Assembly: GCF_042682525.1 (NCBI RefSeq)
Contig: NZ_JBHUHP010000030.1
Coordinates: 470,818-534,817, forward strand
DNA from: Blastococcus_B deserti
Lineage (GTDB): Bacteria > Actinomycetota > Actinomycetes > Mycobacteriales > Geodermatophilaceae
DNA: 64,000 nt
Direction: 5' to 3'
Positions 50,696-59,258 of this stretch are shown in pieces. The notes below the pieces were generated by a model. The model had not been told where the DNA came from. It was given only the letters and a program-made list of their open reading frames with translations, and did no database searches. The translations under genes and the position numbers were made by a program. Positions within the stretch are counted from its first letter, which is position 1. Every line of letters begins with the position of its first letter.

Positions 50696-53125
50696 ATGAC
50701 CGATCCGTCCACCCGGCCGATCCCCGTCGTGGCCGGCGCCCGCACCGAGGCGGCCGCCGGTCCCGACGGGGAGGTCCTGGCGCGCGCCGCCGGTGTGGAG
50801 CTGCTCGGCGAGGTGCCCGGGTCGGGGTACCGCCGTCCGCCGGCTCTCGCCCGCCGTGCCGACGGTCAGGTCATCTCGCTGACGCCGCTGCTCCAGCAGG
50901 TGATGCTGGCCGTCGACGGGCAAGCCACCGTGGCGGAGGTCGCCGAGCGGGTGAGCGCGGCGTCGGGGCGCCTCGTCCGGCCCGACGACGTCCGGCAGCT
51001 GGTCGACACGACGCTCCGGCCGCTCGGCCTGCTCCGCCGCGCCGACGGCGGCGAACCCGAACTGCGCCGGTCGGACCCCCTGCTGGCGCTCCGCTTCCGG
51101 CGGGTGGTCACCGACCCGGCGGTCACCCGGCGGATCACCGCGCCGTTCACCGTCCTGTTCCACCCGCTGGTGGTGGCTCCGGTCGTCCTCGCGTTCGGCG
51201 CCGTCGCCGGCTGGGTGCTGTTCTCCCAGGGGCTCGCCGCGGCCACGGCGCAGGCCTTCGGCAACCCGGCGCTGTTCCTGGCCGTGGTGGCGGTGACCGT
51301 GCTCTCGGCCGGCTTCCACGAGTTCGGGCACGCGGCCGCCGCCCGGTACGGCGGCTCCACACCGGGCGCCATGGGCTTCGGGATCTACCTCTTCTGGCCG
51401 GCGTTCTACACCGACGTCACCGACAGCTACCGCCTCGGCCGTGCCGGGCGGGTGCGCACCGACCTGGGCGGGCTGTACTTCAACGCCCTCGTGGTGCTGC
51501 TGTCCTTCGCGGTGTGGTGGACCACCGGCTGGCACGCGGTGCTGCTGATCGTGGCCGCGCAGGTGCTCCAGATGATCCGTCAGCTCGCGCCGCTGCTGCG
51601 CTTCGACGGCTACCACGTGCTGGCCGACGTGACCGGGGTCCCCGACCTCTACCAGCGCATGGGCCCGATCATGGCGGGGCTGCTCCCCGGCCGGTGGCGG
51701 CAGCCGGAGGCGACGGCGCTCAAGACGTGGGCGCGCGTCGTGGTCGTCGCCTGGGTGCTGGTGGTCGTCCCGCTCATGGCGGTGTCGCTGCTGCTCATCG
51801 TGCTGGCGCTGCCCCGGGTGCTCGCCACGGCGTGGGAATCCCTCGGCCGGCAGGGCGGGCTGCTCGCCGACGCGTTCGGGGACGGCGACGTGCTCGGCGT
51901 TCTCGCGAGACTGCTCGGGATCGTGGCCATCGCCGTTCCGCTCCTCGGCATCGGATACGTGCTGGCGCGGACGGTCCGGCAGGTCGTCCGCGGCGTGTGG
52001 CGGCGGACCCAGGGGCGACCCGTGCGCCGGGCCCTCGCCGGTCTCGTGGCGGCCGCGGTCGTGGCCGGGCTGCTGTGGGCGTGGTGGCCGGCCGGCGACC
52101 GGTACCGGCCCGTGCGCGCCTGGGAGGGCGGCACGGTGCTGGACGCCGTCCCGGCCGCGAGCGGCACGGCCCTGGCCGAGGGGACGCGCGGGACGGCGGC
52201 GACCCTCTGGCCCGCCGACGCCGGACCCGTGCCGACCGAGGACCGACCGGCGCTCGCGCTGGTGCTGGTGCCCCACGGCGGCGGGGAGCCGGATCCCGGG
52301 GCCGCCGACCCCGGCTCGAACGGCGCCGAGGGCGGTGCGCCGACCTGGGTGTTCCCCTTCGACCGTCCGCTGCCGCCCGGCGAGGGCGACAACCAGGCCC
52401 TCGCCGTGAACACCGAGGACGGCTCGGTCCGCTACGACGTCTCGTTCGCCCTGGTCTGGGCCGACGAGGACGCCGCCGTCAACCGGAACGAGGCCTACGC
52501 GCTGGCCAGCTGCCGCGACTGCACGACGGTCGCAGTGGCGTTCCAGGTCGTGCTCCTGGTGGGCTCGGTCGACGTCGTCGTGCCGCAGAACATCGCCGTG
52601 GCCGTGAACTACGCGTGCATCGACTGCGTCACCCACGCGCTGGCCACGCAACTGGTGGTCTCTCTGCCCGGACCGCTCAGCGACGAGGGCAGCCGGGAGC
52701 TCGCGGCGATCTGGGCCGAGCTGCAGGCGTTCGGCGAGCAGATCGAGGGCCTGCCGCTGGCCGAGATCCGGGACCGGCTGACGGAGTTCGAGCAGCGCAT
52801 CCTCGCCGTCGTCCGGGCGGACCCCGCGGTCCGGGAGGCCGACCGGCCGGCCGGCGCGACGCCCACGACCAGCGGCGGGTCCGGCGCCGGCGGCACGCCG
52901 GCGACCGGATCGCCGGGGACGGAGGACGAGGCCCCCGCCACGGGAACCCGCTCCGCCCCCAGCACCGGCACCGGGACGGAGCCCACTGGCTCCACCGCCA
53001 GCCCGACCACGGGCGCCGGCTCCGGGGTGACGGCCGGCTCGTCGACCGGCTCGACGTCGCCGGCGAGCACCTCGACGGCCGGCGCGAGCAACACGTCGAC
53101 GGCGTTCCCGAGCCCGACCGGCTGA
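50696..53125 (+). CDS. M50-like membrane metalloprotease with PqqD-like N-terminus
   Basis: 809 residues. Residues 30-115 resemble a winged-helix PqqD/RRE-type domain (LLQQVMLAVDGQATVAEVAE, then LVRPDDVRQLVDTTLRPLGL). Ten or so membrane spans follow, with the zinc motif HEFGH at 208-212 and a second M50 motif LRFDGYH at 301-307. After the last span (about 450-470) an extracellular domain contains two CxxC pairs (SCRDCTTVAVAF near 605 and ACIDCVTHAL near 640) and ends in a Ser/Thr/Gly/Pro-rich tail of 100 residues. Such proteins are annotated as putative peptide zinc metalloproteases. With the repeat protein upstream it may process or export a peptide. ATG at 50696. Confidence 0.88.
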   Translation: MTDPSTRPIPVVAGARTEAAAGPDGEVLARAAGVELLGEVPGSGYRRPPALARRADGQVISLTPLLQQVMLAVDGQATVAEVAERVSAASGRLVRPDDVRQLVDTTLRPLGLLRRADGGEPELRRSDPLLALRFRRVVTDPAVTRRITAPFTVLFHPLVVAPVVLAFGAVAGWVLFSQGLAAATAQAFGNPALFLAVVAVTVLSAGFHEFGHAAAARYGGSTPGAMGFGIYLFWPAFYTDVTDSYRLGRAGRVRTDLGGLYFNALVVLLSFAVWWTTGWHAVLLIVAAQVLQMIRQLAPLLRFDGYHVLADVTGVPDLYQRMGPIMAGLLPGRWRQPEATALKTWARVVVVAWVLVVVPLMAVSLLLIVLALPRVLATAWESLGRQGGLLADAFGDGDVLGVLARLLGIVAIAVPLLGIGYVLARTVRQVVRGVWRRTQGRPVRRALAGLVAAAVVAGLLWAWWPAGDRYRPVRAWEGGTVLDAVPAASGTALAEGTRGTAATLWPADAGPVPTEDRPALALVLVPHGGGEPDPGAADPGSNGAEGGAPTWVFPFDRPLPPGEGDNQALAVNTEDGSVRYDVSFALVWADEDAAVNRNEAYALASCRDCTTVAVAFQVVLLVGSVDVVVPQNIAVAVNYACIDCVTHALATQLVVSLPGPLSDEGSRELAAIWAELQAFGEQIEGLPLAEIRDRLTEFEQRILAVVRADPAVREADRPAGATPTTSGGSGAGGTPATGSPGTEDEAPATGTRSAPSTGTGTEPTGSTASPTTGAGSGVTAGSSTGSTSPASTSTAGASNTSTAFPSPTG

Positions 53126-53195
53126 CCCGGCGAGGAGCGGCGCGCGGAACCGCACGCGAGAATGACCACGATCCGACGTCGTCCCTGGAGGCCCC

Positions 53196-53738
53196 GTGTC
53201 CGAGTCCGTAGCCGGTGCCGTACGCAACCCCGACCTGCTCGGGATCTACTGCAACGACCACCTGGCGGCGGCCACCGGCGGGATCGAGCTGGTCAGCCGG
53301 ATGCTCGGTGTCCACCGGGGCACCCCCTACGAACCGCGCCTCGAGCAGCTGCTCGACGAGCTGCGCGAGGAGCGGGCAGGGGTCCGGGCCTCGATGGCCG
53401 CGCTCGGCCTCCCGGTGCGGCAGTACAAGCAGCTGGCGTCGTGGATCGGGGAGAAGCTCTCGCGCGCCAAGCTGAACGGGCACGTGCTGTCCCGGTCACC
53501 GCTGAGCGACCTCGTGGAGTTCGAGTTCATCTCCACCGCGGTGCTGGCCAAGCGGGCCGGGTTCGAGACCCTGCGCGAGATCGCGGCGGTGGATTCCCGG
53601 CTCGACGCCGCTCTGCTCGACCGCCTGATCGCCCAGGCGGACAAGCAGCACGACTGGCTCGCCGACGTCCGCCGCGAGGTCGCCGCCCGCGTGTTCGGTG
53701 GCAACCCCGGCCCCGCGGACGAGGCCGCCGGCAGCTGA
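53196..53738 (+). CDS. Conserved helical protein, ferritin-like candidate
   Basis: 180 residues, almost entirely helical: about four to five amphipathic helices, with IYCNDHLAAATGGIELVSRM first and EFEFISTAVLAKRAGFETL later. The several Glu, His and Asp residues in helices would allow a ferritin-like or hemerythrin-like bundle, but the ExxH pairs needed for a di-iron site are not obvious. GTG at 53196 with CTGGAGG upstream. It lies 70 bases after the metalloprotease gene on the same strand; whether it belongs to that system is unclear. Confidence 0.7.
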   Translation: MSESVAGAVRNPDLLGIYCNDHLAAATGGIELVSRMLGVHRGTPYEPRLEQLLDELREERAGVRASMAALGLPVRQYKQLASWIGEKLSRAKLNGHVLSRSPLSDLVEFEFISTAVLAKRAGFETLREIAAVDSRLDAALLDRLIAQADKQHDWLADVRREVAARVFGGNPGPADEAAGS

Positions 53739-53745
53739 GTGACTC

Positions 53746-53762
53746 GCCCGGCACGGCCGGGC
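53746..53762 (+). terminator. Small hairpin
   Basis: Seven-base arms GCCCGGC and GCCGGGC with a three-base loop, seven bases after the stop at 53738. Confidence 0.45.
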
Positions 53763-53784
53763 CCCCGCCGGTAGAACCGGGGGC

Positions 53785-54540
53785 ATGTGCCACGACCACG
53801 ACAGCCGCCCACCCGCACCACCCCGGACCGGCGACGTCGCCGAGCGCGGCGTCCTCACCCTGACCTCCGCCGACGGCACCGCCTTCTCTGCCGCCTACGC
53901 CGCGCCCGCGCGGACACCCCGGGTGGGCGTCGTCGTGCTGCCCGACATCCGCGGCCTGCACCCCTACTACGTGGCCCTCACCGAGCGGTTCGCCGAGGCC
54001 GGCGCCGCGGCCGTCGCCATCGACTGGTTCGGCCGCACCGCCGGCCCGTGCGGGGACACCGGCACCCGGGGCGAGGACTTCGAGTGGCAGACCCACATCC
54101 CGCGCACCACCGAGGCGGGGATCGACGCCGACATCGCCGCGGCGATCACGTACCTCCGCGAGCGCACCGCACCGGACCTGCCGGTGATCACCGTGGGGTT
54201 CTGCTTCGGGGGCAGCCACTCCTGGCGGCAGTCCGGCGGCTCCCTGGACCTGGCCGGCTGCGTGGGCTTCTACGGCCGGCCCGCCATGGTGGGGGAGGCG
54301 GCGGAACGGGCGCACCTGCCGACGGTCATGGTGATCGCCGGCGCCGACGCCGCGACCCCCGTGGCGGATCAGCTGGCGCTCGCCGAGACCATGCGCGCGG
54401 CCGGCGCCGACGTCGACGCCGTGGTGTACGAGGGGGCGCCGCACTCGTTCTTCGACCGCGCCCACGGTCAGTGGGCCGAGGCCTGCCGGGACGCGTGGGA
54501 GCACGTGCTGGCGCTGGCCGACCGCGTCGCGGCCCGCTGA
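53785..54540 (+). CDS. Dienelactone hydrolase-family protein
   Basis: 251 residues. Alpha/beta hydrolase with a cysteine nucleophile in VGFCFGGSHS, acid in AGADAATPV and histidine in GAPHSFFDRAHG, the pattern of dienelactone hydrolases (opening of dienelactone in chlorocatechol breakdown); many members have other roles. The N-terminus MCHDHDSRPPAPP is His/Asp/Cys-rich, seen in actinobacterial members. The ATG at 53785 has a TAGAAC hexamer seven bases upstream and no ribosome site. Confidence 0.88.
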   Translation: MCHDHDSRPPAPPRTGDVAERGVLTLTSADGTAFSAAYAAPARTPRVGVVVLPDIRGLHPYYVALTERFAEAGAAAVAIDWFGRTAGPCGDTGTRGEDFEWQTHIPRTTEAGIDADIAAAITYLRERTAPDLPVITVGFCFGGSHSWRQSGGSLDLAGCVGFYGRPAMVGEAAERAHLPTVMVIAGADAATPVADQLALAETMRAAGADVDAVVYEGAPHSFFDRAHGQWAEACRDAWEHVLALADRVAAR

Positions 54541-54568
54541 CCGACCGGAACGTCGCCCGCGCGAAAGT

Positions 54569-55072
54569 GTGCGTGTGCATCTCCCCACGACACTGCCCCT
54601 GGACGGAGGCCCCCTGGGTCTGCGGCGGGCCACAGCCGCGGATCTCCCCGCCCTGGTCGCCCTGCTGGCCGACGACCCGCTCGGTGCCGGGCGCGAGGAC
54701 GTCGACGGCGACCTGTCGCCCTACCGGCGGGCGTTCGACCTGGTCGACGCCGATCCCGCCCACGTGCTCGTCGTCGCCGTCGACGCCGAGGTCGTCGTCG
54801 GCACGCTGCAGCTGTCCTTCCTCCCGGGGCTGGCGCGGCGTGGCGCCCTGCGCGCGCAGCTCGAGGCCGTGCGGGTGGCCGCCGGCGCCCGCGGCCGGGG
54901 TGTCGGGGCGGCCATGGTCGCGTGGGCCCTCGACGAGGCCGGCCGCAGAGGAGCCGCCCTGGTGCAGCTCACCACCGACAAGAGCCGCCCCGACGCGCAC
55001 CGGTTCTACGAACGGCTCGGCTTCGTCGCGTCCCACGAGGGCATGAAGCTCCAGCTCCCGCGGCCCTCCTAG
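54569..55072 (+). CDS. GNAT-family N-acetyltransferase
   Basis: 167 residues. GNAT fold with acetyl-CoA motif VRVAAGARGRGVGAAMVAWA and C-terminal DAHRFYERLGFVASHEGMKL. Such enzymes acetylate amines or protein N-termini; substrate unknown. The N-terminal region LGLRRATAADLPALVALL is standard. GTG at 54569 (an in-frame GTG at 54575 is an alternative). Its stop codon overlaps the -10 box of the next small gene. Confidence 0.9.
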   Translation: MRVHLPTTLPLDGGPLGLRRATAADLPALVALLADDPLGAGREDVDGDLSPYRRAFDLVDADPAHVLVVAVDAEVVVGTLQLSFLPGLARRGALRAQLEAVRVAAGARGRGVGAAMVAWALDEAGRRGAALVQLTTDKSRPDAHRFYERLGFVASHEGMKLQLPRPS

Positions 55073-55075
55073 GGT
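55070..55075 (+). promoter_or_regulatory. -10 box of small ankyrin gene
   Basis: TAGGGT ends seven bases before the GTG at 55083 and shares its first three bases with the stop codon of the acetyltransferase gene. Confidence 0.45.
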
Positions 55076-55082
55076 GGGCTGC

Positions 55083-55295
55083 GTGACAGGCGAGCCGATC
55101 GATCCGGGGTCCGGCCACGGGCGGGTCGACGACCGCGGCCGGACCGCGCTCGCCGCGGCCTTCCGGCAGTCCACCGACACGGTCGCCCGGCTGCTCGGCG
55201 CGGGAGCCGATCCGGACGCCGGTGGTCCCGGCGCCCCGGAACCGGCCGGCTTCTTCGACGTCCCTGCCATGGTGGAGCTGCTCGACGCGCGGTGA
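55083..55295 (+). CDS. Short ankyrin-repeat protein
   Basis: 70 residues with one to two ankyrin repeats: DDRGRTALAAAFRQSTDTVA, then RLLGAGADPDAGGPG, and a partial unit MVELLDAR at the end. This is short for an ankyrin protein and may be a trimmed remnant, but the -10 box and intact frame suggest that it is expressed. Probably leaderless. Confidence 0.6.
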   Translation: MTGEPIDPGSGHGRVDDRGRTALAAAFRQSTDTVARLLGAGADPDAGGPGAPEPAGFFDVPAMVELLDAR

Positions 55296-55382
55296 CCGCT
55301 CCGGTGTCCCCCGAGGGGCGCACCCGCCGGCATGCGGGCACCGTGTACGGGTACGACGTGCGACCGGGGGGCAGGGGTGGGG

Positions 55383-56795
55383 ATGGCGGTGCGACCTGAC
55401 GTGACGAGAACCGGTTCCGCCGGGGCCCGTCCGCTGTCCCGGGCGGAGCCGGGTGGAGCCGAGGACGGCGAACGCACCCAGCACCCGCTTCCGGTCGACG
55501 AGGCCCGGGCGGTCGACGAGGCCCTGTCGGTCGAGGAGGCAGCGGCGGTCGACGAGGCCGTGTTGGTCCAGGGCACCGTGCCGTCGGCCCCGGAGTCGGT
55601 ACCGGGCGGGACCCCCACAGGCTCCACCGCCGCCGAGCTGCAGGCCGGGCCGCCGGGCATACCGCGCTGGCTGCTGCTCGTCGTCGGCCTGGCGGCGGCC
55701 ACGATCGCCGTCGCCGGGCTGCGCGCCGTCGCGTGGCTGGTGGCACCGGTGTTCCTCGCGCTGGTGGTGGTCGTCGCGCTGGCGCCCGTTCAGGGCTGGC
55801 TGCGCCGGATCGGCGTGCCCCGCTGGCTGGCGACGACGGTGCTGCTCCTGCTCGTCTGGTCGGTGCTGCTGGGCTTCGTCGCGCTGCTGGTCGCCTCCGT
55901 CGCCCAGATGGCGGCGCTGCTGCCCGACTACGCCGTCCCGGCCGAGCGGCTGATGGATTCAGTGGTGGCCGACCTGAACGACGCGGGTCTCGTGTCGGGG
56001 CAGGTGTCGGACCTCGTCGGCCAGATCGAGTACGGGCAGGTGGTCGGCCTGGCCACCGGACTGCTGGCCCGCCTCACCGACGCCTTCAGCACCCTGGTGC
56101 TGCTGCTGGTCGCGCTGGTGTTCATCACCGTGGAGTCCAGCGGGTTCGGCCGGCGGATGGCGTTGGTGGCGGCGGAGCGCCCGCACCTGCCGGTGGCTCT
56201 CACCCTGTTCTCGCACGGCACCCGCAGCTATCTGCTGGTGAGCACGGTCTTCGGCGCCATCGTGGCTCTGGGCGATTGGATCGCACTGGCGATCATCGGC
56301 ATCCCTGCCGCGCCGCTGTGGGGCCTGCTGGCCTTCATCACCAACTACGTGCCCAACATCGGCTTCGTCCTCGGTCTGGCGCCTCCGGCGCTGCTGGGGC
56401 TGCTGGCCGGGGGCTGGGGCGAGTTCGTCGCCGTCGTCGTGGTCTACGCCCTGCTGAACTTCGTGGTCCAGACCCTGATCCAGCCCCGGTTCGTGGGCGA
56501 CTCCGTCGGCCTGTCGATGACGGTCACCTTCATGGCGCTGCTCTTCTGGGGCTGGGTGCTCGGCGCCCTCGGTGCACTCCTGGCCATCCCGCTGACCCTG
56601 CTGGTGAAGGCCCTGCTGGTCGACGTGGATCCCAAGGGCCACTGGCTCGACGCGCTGCTCCGGGAGGAACCGCGGGCGCCGCGGACCATGCGGGCCAGGC
56701 GTCGCATGCACGCCCGGCGGGCGGCCATGGCGTCGATCCGCCGGCTCCACCACCCGCGCCGCGGGGCCCATCCGCAGCGACCCGAGCAGGGCTGA
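55383..56795 (+). CDS. AI-2E family transporter (second copy)
   Basis: 470 residues from the ATG at 55383. The first 85 residues are hydrophilic and contain a Val-Asp-Glu-Ala repeat (four units, 55493-55565). Then about eight membrane spans with the family pattern, including LLLVALVFITVESSGFGRRM and ITNYVPNIGFVLGLAPPALL, and a basic Arg/His-rich tail. Same family as 46913-48202 but clearly diverged. Substrate unknown. Confidence 0.9.
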   Translation: MAVRPDVTRTGSAGARPLSRAEPGGAEDGERTQHPLPVDEARAVDEALSVEEAAAVDEAVLVQGTVPSAPESVPGGTPTGSTAAELQAGPPGIPRWLLLVVGLAAATIAVAGLRAVAWLVAPVFLALVVVVALAPVQGWLRRIGVPRWLATTVLLLLVWSVLLGFVALLVASVAQMAALLPDYAVPAERLMDSVVADLNDAGLVSGQVSDLVGQIEYGQVVGLATGLLARLTDAFSTLVLLLVALVFITVESSGFGRRMALVAAERPHLPVALTLFSHGTRSYLLVSTVFGAIVALGDWIALAIIGIPAAPLWGLLAFITNYVPNIGFVLGLAPPALLGLLAGGWGEFVAVVVVYALLNFVVQTLIQPRFVGDSVGLSMTVTFMALLFWGWVLGALGALLAIPLTLLVKALLVDVDPKGHWLDALLREEPRAPRTMRARRRMHARRAAMASIRRLHHPRRGAHPQRPEQG

Positions 56796-56920
56796 CCGTA
56801 TGCATCCAAGTCGACATCCGCGCAGCTCAGACCGCGTGTCGCGGGAATGTCACCCCCGTGTGGGACGTTCTCCCTACGAAGCTGACGGCGTCGTCCGGCG
56901 CCCGGCGGAGGAGGCAGGAC

Positions 56921-57184
56921 ATGAAGGGCGATCGGGTCGAGATCGTGATCGACGCCGGCGGCAGCACGCGCACCTACGACATCGAGGCGACGCGGGCCGG
57001 CCGGCGGGTGGAGGTGACCCACGGGCGCGGCGTGGTCGAGGTGACCGAGGCGACCCGCGGGGGCACGCCGGTGCGCACGGCGCGGTTCATGGCCGGGCGG
57101 GTGCTCGCCCTGGTGGAGCACCCCGCGCCCCGGCCGGCGCTGGAGGACGACGCCGCGGTCACGCCGCTGCGGCAGACGGCCTGA
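56921..57184 (+). CDS. Small hypothetical protein
   Basis: 87 residues, ATG at 56921 with GGAGGAGG about seven bases upstream, which supports a real gene. The sequence is a run of short beta-strands (RVEIVIDAGGSTRTYDIEAT, then RVEVTHGRGVVEVTEA) without cysteines, membrane span or known motif. A hairpin repeat starts three bases after the stop. Confidence 0.65.
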   Translation: MKGDRVEIVIDAGGSTRTYDIEATRAGRRVEVTHGRGVVEVTEATRGGTPVRTARFMAGRVLALVEHPAPRPALEDDAAVTPLRQTA

Positions 57185-57186
57185 AT

Positions 57187-57230
57187 AAGGACCCGCTGCC
57201 CCCCACCGCGCACCGGCTCGCGGCGGGACC
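57187..57230 (+). repeat. AAGGACCC hairpin repeat, copy A
   Basis: Begins AAGGACCC three bases after a stop codon, contains a hairpin of CCCACCGCG with CGCGGCGGG, and ends GGCGGGACC. The same layout occurs at 59136-59180. Probably a terminator-like dispersed element. Confidence 0.6.
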
Positions 57231-57246
57231 CTGCGGGGCGCCCGAG

Positions 57247-57672
57247 TTGGTCGTGATGGTGGGGCTCCAGGGCAGCGGCAAGTCGACGTGGGTGCACGAG
57301 CACCTGGGCGGCACCCACACCGTGGTGAGCAAGGACCACTGGCCCAACGCACGCCGCCGTGAGGCTCGCCAGCGTCGCGTCGTGGCGGAACTGCTCGCCA
57401 CCGGCGCGCGCGTGGTCGTCGACAACACCAACCCGGCGCCGGAGGACCGGGCCGCGCTGATCGCGGCCGCGCGCGAGGCCGGGGTGCCCGCGCGGGCGGT
57501 GTGGGTCGACACCCCGCCGGAGCTGTGCCTGGCCCGGAACGAGGCCCGTGAGGGCCGGGCCCGGGTGCCCCTCGTGGGCATGTACGCCACGCGTGCGCGC
57601 TTCGTGCCCCCCTCCACCGCCGAGGGCTTCGACCGGGTCGACGTCGTCCGCGGCATGGCGGATCCCGCGTAG
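57247..57672 (+). CDS. P-loop kinase (polynucleotide kinase-like)
   Basis: 141 residues from the TTG at 57247; GTG at 57253 or ATG at 57256 are also possible, and no codon further upstream is plausible because the hairpin repeat ends at 57230. Walker A is VGLQGSGKSTW right at the N-terminus, followed by VVSKDHWPNARRREAR, VVVDNTNPAPEDRAALI and VDTPPELCLARNEAR, the pattern of AAA_33/zeta-like kinases and of the kinase part of polynucleotide kinase/phosphatase. Probably phosphorylates a small molecule or nucleic acid 5' end. Confidence 0.8.
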   Translation: MVVMVGLQGSGKSTWVHEHLGGTHTVVSKDHWPNARRREARQRRVVAELLATGARVVVDNTNPAPEDRAALIAAAREAGVPARAVWVDTPPELCLARNEAREGRARVPLVGMYATRARFVPPSTAEGFDRVDVVRGMADPA

Positions 57673-57818
57673 CCACCGCATCCGGGACGGTCGGGTGTCC
57701 GTGGCCGTCCGGCCAGCGTGTGAGGGGCCCGGTCCGTGCGTGAGGGGGCGCGGTGCGGTAGACCTGGCAGGCCTTTCGTGCCATCGCATGGTTCCCTCAC
57801 CGACCGGAGGTCCGCCCC

Positions 57819-58238
57819 GTGCTGGAGAGCATCGGCTACGCCGCCGCCTACACCGGGGTCGGCATCGCACTGCTGGTCCTGGGCTTCTACGCCCTCGACC
57901 TGCTCACCCCCGGGCACCTGGGCCGGCACATCTACGAGCACCGGTCGGTCAACGCCGCCGTGACGCTGGCCGCAGGGTTCCTCGGGCAGGGCGCCATCGT
58001 GTTCGCCAGCATCTGGACCAACGCGACCAGTGGCTTCGGCCAGGCGCTGCTCTACACCGTCGTCTTCGGCGTCCTGGGCGTGCTGCTGCAGGCGGTGGCG
58101 TTCCTCGTGCTCGACCTCATCACCCCCGGCAGACTTGGTCAGCACCTCACCGAGCCCGTCTTCCACCCCGCGAGCCTGGTCAGCGCCGCGGTGCAACTGG
58201 CGGTCGCGGCGATCGTCGTCGCCTCGATCTGGCCCTGA
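57819..58238 (+). CDS. DUF350 membrane protein
   Basis: 139 residues, four membrane spans in two similar halves. Each half contains the family motif: YALDLLTPGHLGRHI and LVLDLITPGRLGQHL. DUF350 proteins are small membrane proteins of unknown function, sometimes near glutathionylspermidine-type or stress genes. GTG at 57819 with CGGAGG about eight bases upstream. Stand-alone. Confidence 0.92.
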   Translation: MLESIGYAAAYTGVGIALLVLGFYALDLLTPGHLGRHIYEHRSVNAAVTLAAGFLGQGAIVFASIWTNATSGFGQALLYTVVFGVLGVLLQAVAFLVLDLITPGRLGQHLTEPVFHPASLVSAAVQLAVAAIVVASIWP

Positions 58239-58365
58239 CCCCACGACACCCCGACCATGTGACGGCCACCGCAGTACCCGGCAGTAACGTGTCGGGCGCA
58301 GCTCCCGGCCCGTCGCCGGCAACCACCGCGCCGCGACGGCCGCATCCGATGTGGAAGGAACGTTG

Positions 58366-59133
58366 ATGAGCGAGGCAAGCGCAGGTACCCGCGTGGCCAT
58401 CGTGACCGGGGCCGCGCGCGGCATCGGTGCGGCCACCGCCCTCCGGCTGGCGCAGGACGGGTTCGCCGTCGCCGTCCTCGACCTCGAGGAAGCCGCGGCC
58501 AAGGGCACCGTCGAGGCGATCGAGACCGCCGGTGGCCGCGCGCTGGCCGTCGGCGCCGACGTCAGCGACTCCGATCAGGTGCAGGCCGCCGTCGAGCGGG
58601 TCGCCGCCGAGCTCGGCGGCCCCACGGTGCTGGTCAACAACGCCGGCATCACCCGCGACAACATGCTGTTCAAGATGACCGAGACCGACTGGGATCTCGT
58701 CATGAACGTGCACCTGCGGGGCGCCTTCCTCATGACCCGAGCGGCGCAGAAGTACATGATCGACGCCAAGTGGGGGCGGATCATCAACCTCTCCAGCGTC
58801 TCCGCGCTGGGCAACCGCGGTCAGGCCAACTACGCGACCGCCAAGGCCGGGCTGCAGGGCTTCACCAAGACCCTGGCGATCGAGCTGGGCAAGTTCGGTG
58901 TCACCGCCAACGCCATCGCCCCGGGCTTCATCCAGACGGAGATGACGAAGGCGACCGCCGAGCGCATGGGCATCCCGTTCGAGGACTTCATCAAGGGCGC
59001 CGCCTCGCAGATCCCGGTGGCCCGCGTGGGCCAGCCCGAGGACATCGCGCACCTGGTCTCGTTCTTCGTGAGCGAGGGGGCCGGCTTCGTCTCCGGCCAG
59101 GTCGTCTACGCCGCGGGTGGCCCGAAGGCCTGA
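58366..59133 (+). CDS. FabG-like short-chain dehydrogenase
   Basis: 255 residues. Classical SDR: VTGAARGIGAATA cofactor loop, LVNNAGITRDN, catalytic Ser in NLSSVSALG and YxxxK in ANYATAKAG, followed by APGFIQTEM. Resembles FabG-type 3-oxoacyl reductases that act on CoA or ACP thioesters; less similar to the fabG1 product at 26261. ATG at 58366 with GGAAGG upstream. The enoyl-CoA hydratase gene downstream suggests a beta-oxidation or polyketide-like role. Confidence 0.92.
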   Translation: MSEASAGTRVAIVTGAARGIGAATALRLAQDGFAVAVLDLEEAAAKGTVEAIETAGGRALAVGADVSDSDQVQAAVERVAAELGGPTVLVNNAGITRDNMLFKMTETDWDLVMNVHLRGAFLMTRAAQKYMIDAKWGRIINLSSVSALGNRGQANYATAKAGLQGFTKTLAIELGKFGVTANAIAPGFIQTEMTKATAERMGIPFEDFIKGAASQIPVARVGQPEDIAHLVSFFVSEGAGFVSGQVVYAAGGPKA

Positions 59134-59135
59134 GG

Positions 59136-59180
59136 AAGGACCCCTCCGCCCCCGCCACTCGCAGGCTCGCGGCGGGATCC
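59136..59180 (+). repeat. AAGGACCC hairpin repeat, copy B
   Basis: Begins AAGGACCC three bases after the SDR stop and ends GGCTCGCGGCGGGATCC. Stem CCCGCC with GGCGGG. Same order of parts as the copy at 57187-57230, with changes that keep the stem. Confidence 0.6.
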
Positions 59181-59258
59181 GCGACGGTGCCGTCCCGGCG
59201 GGGTCCGGGCAGCCGAACGGCGCCCGGGCCCCGCTCCGTTCTCACCCGAGGAGGCCAC

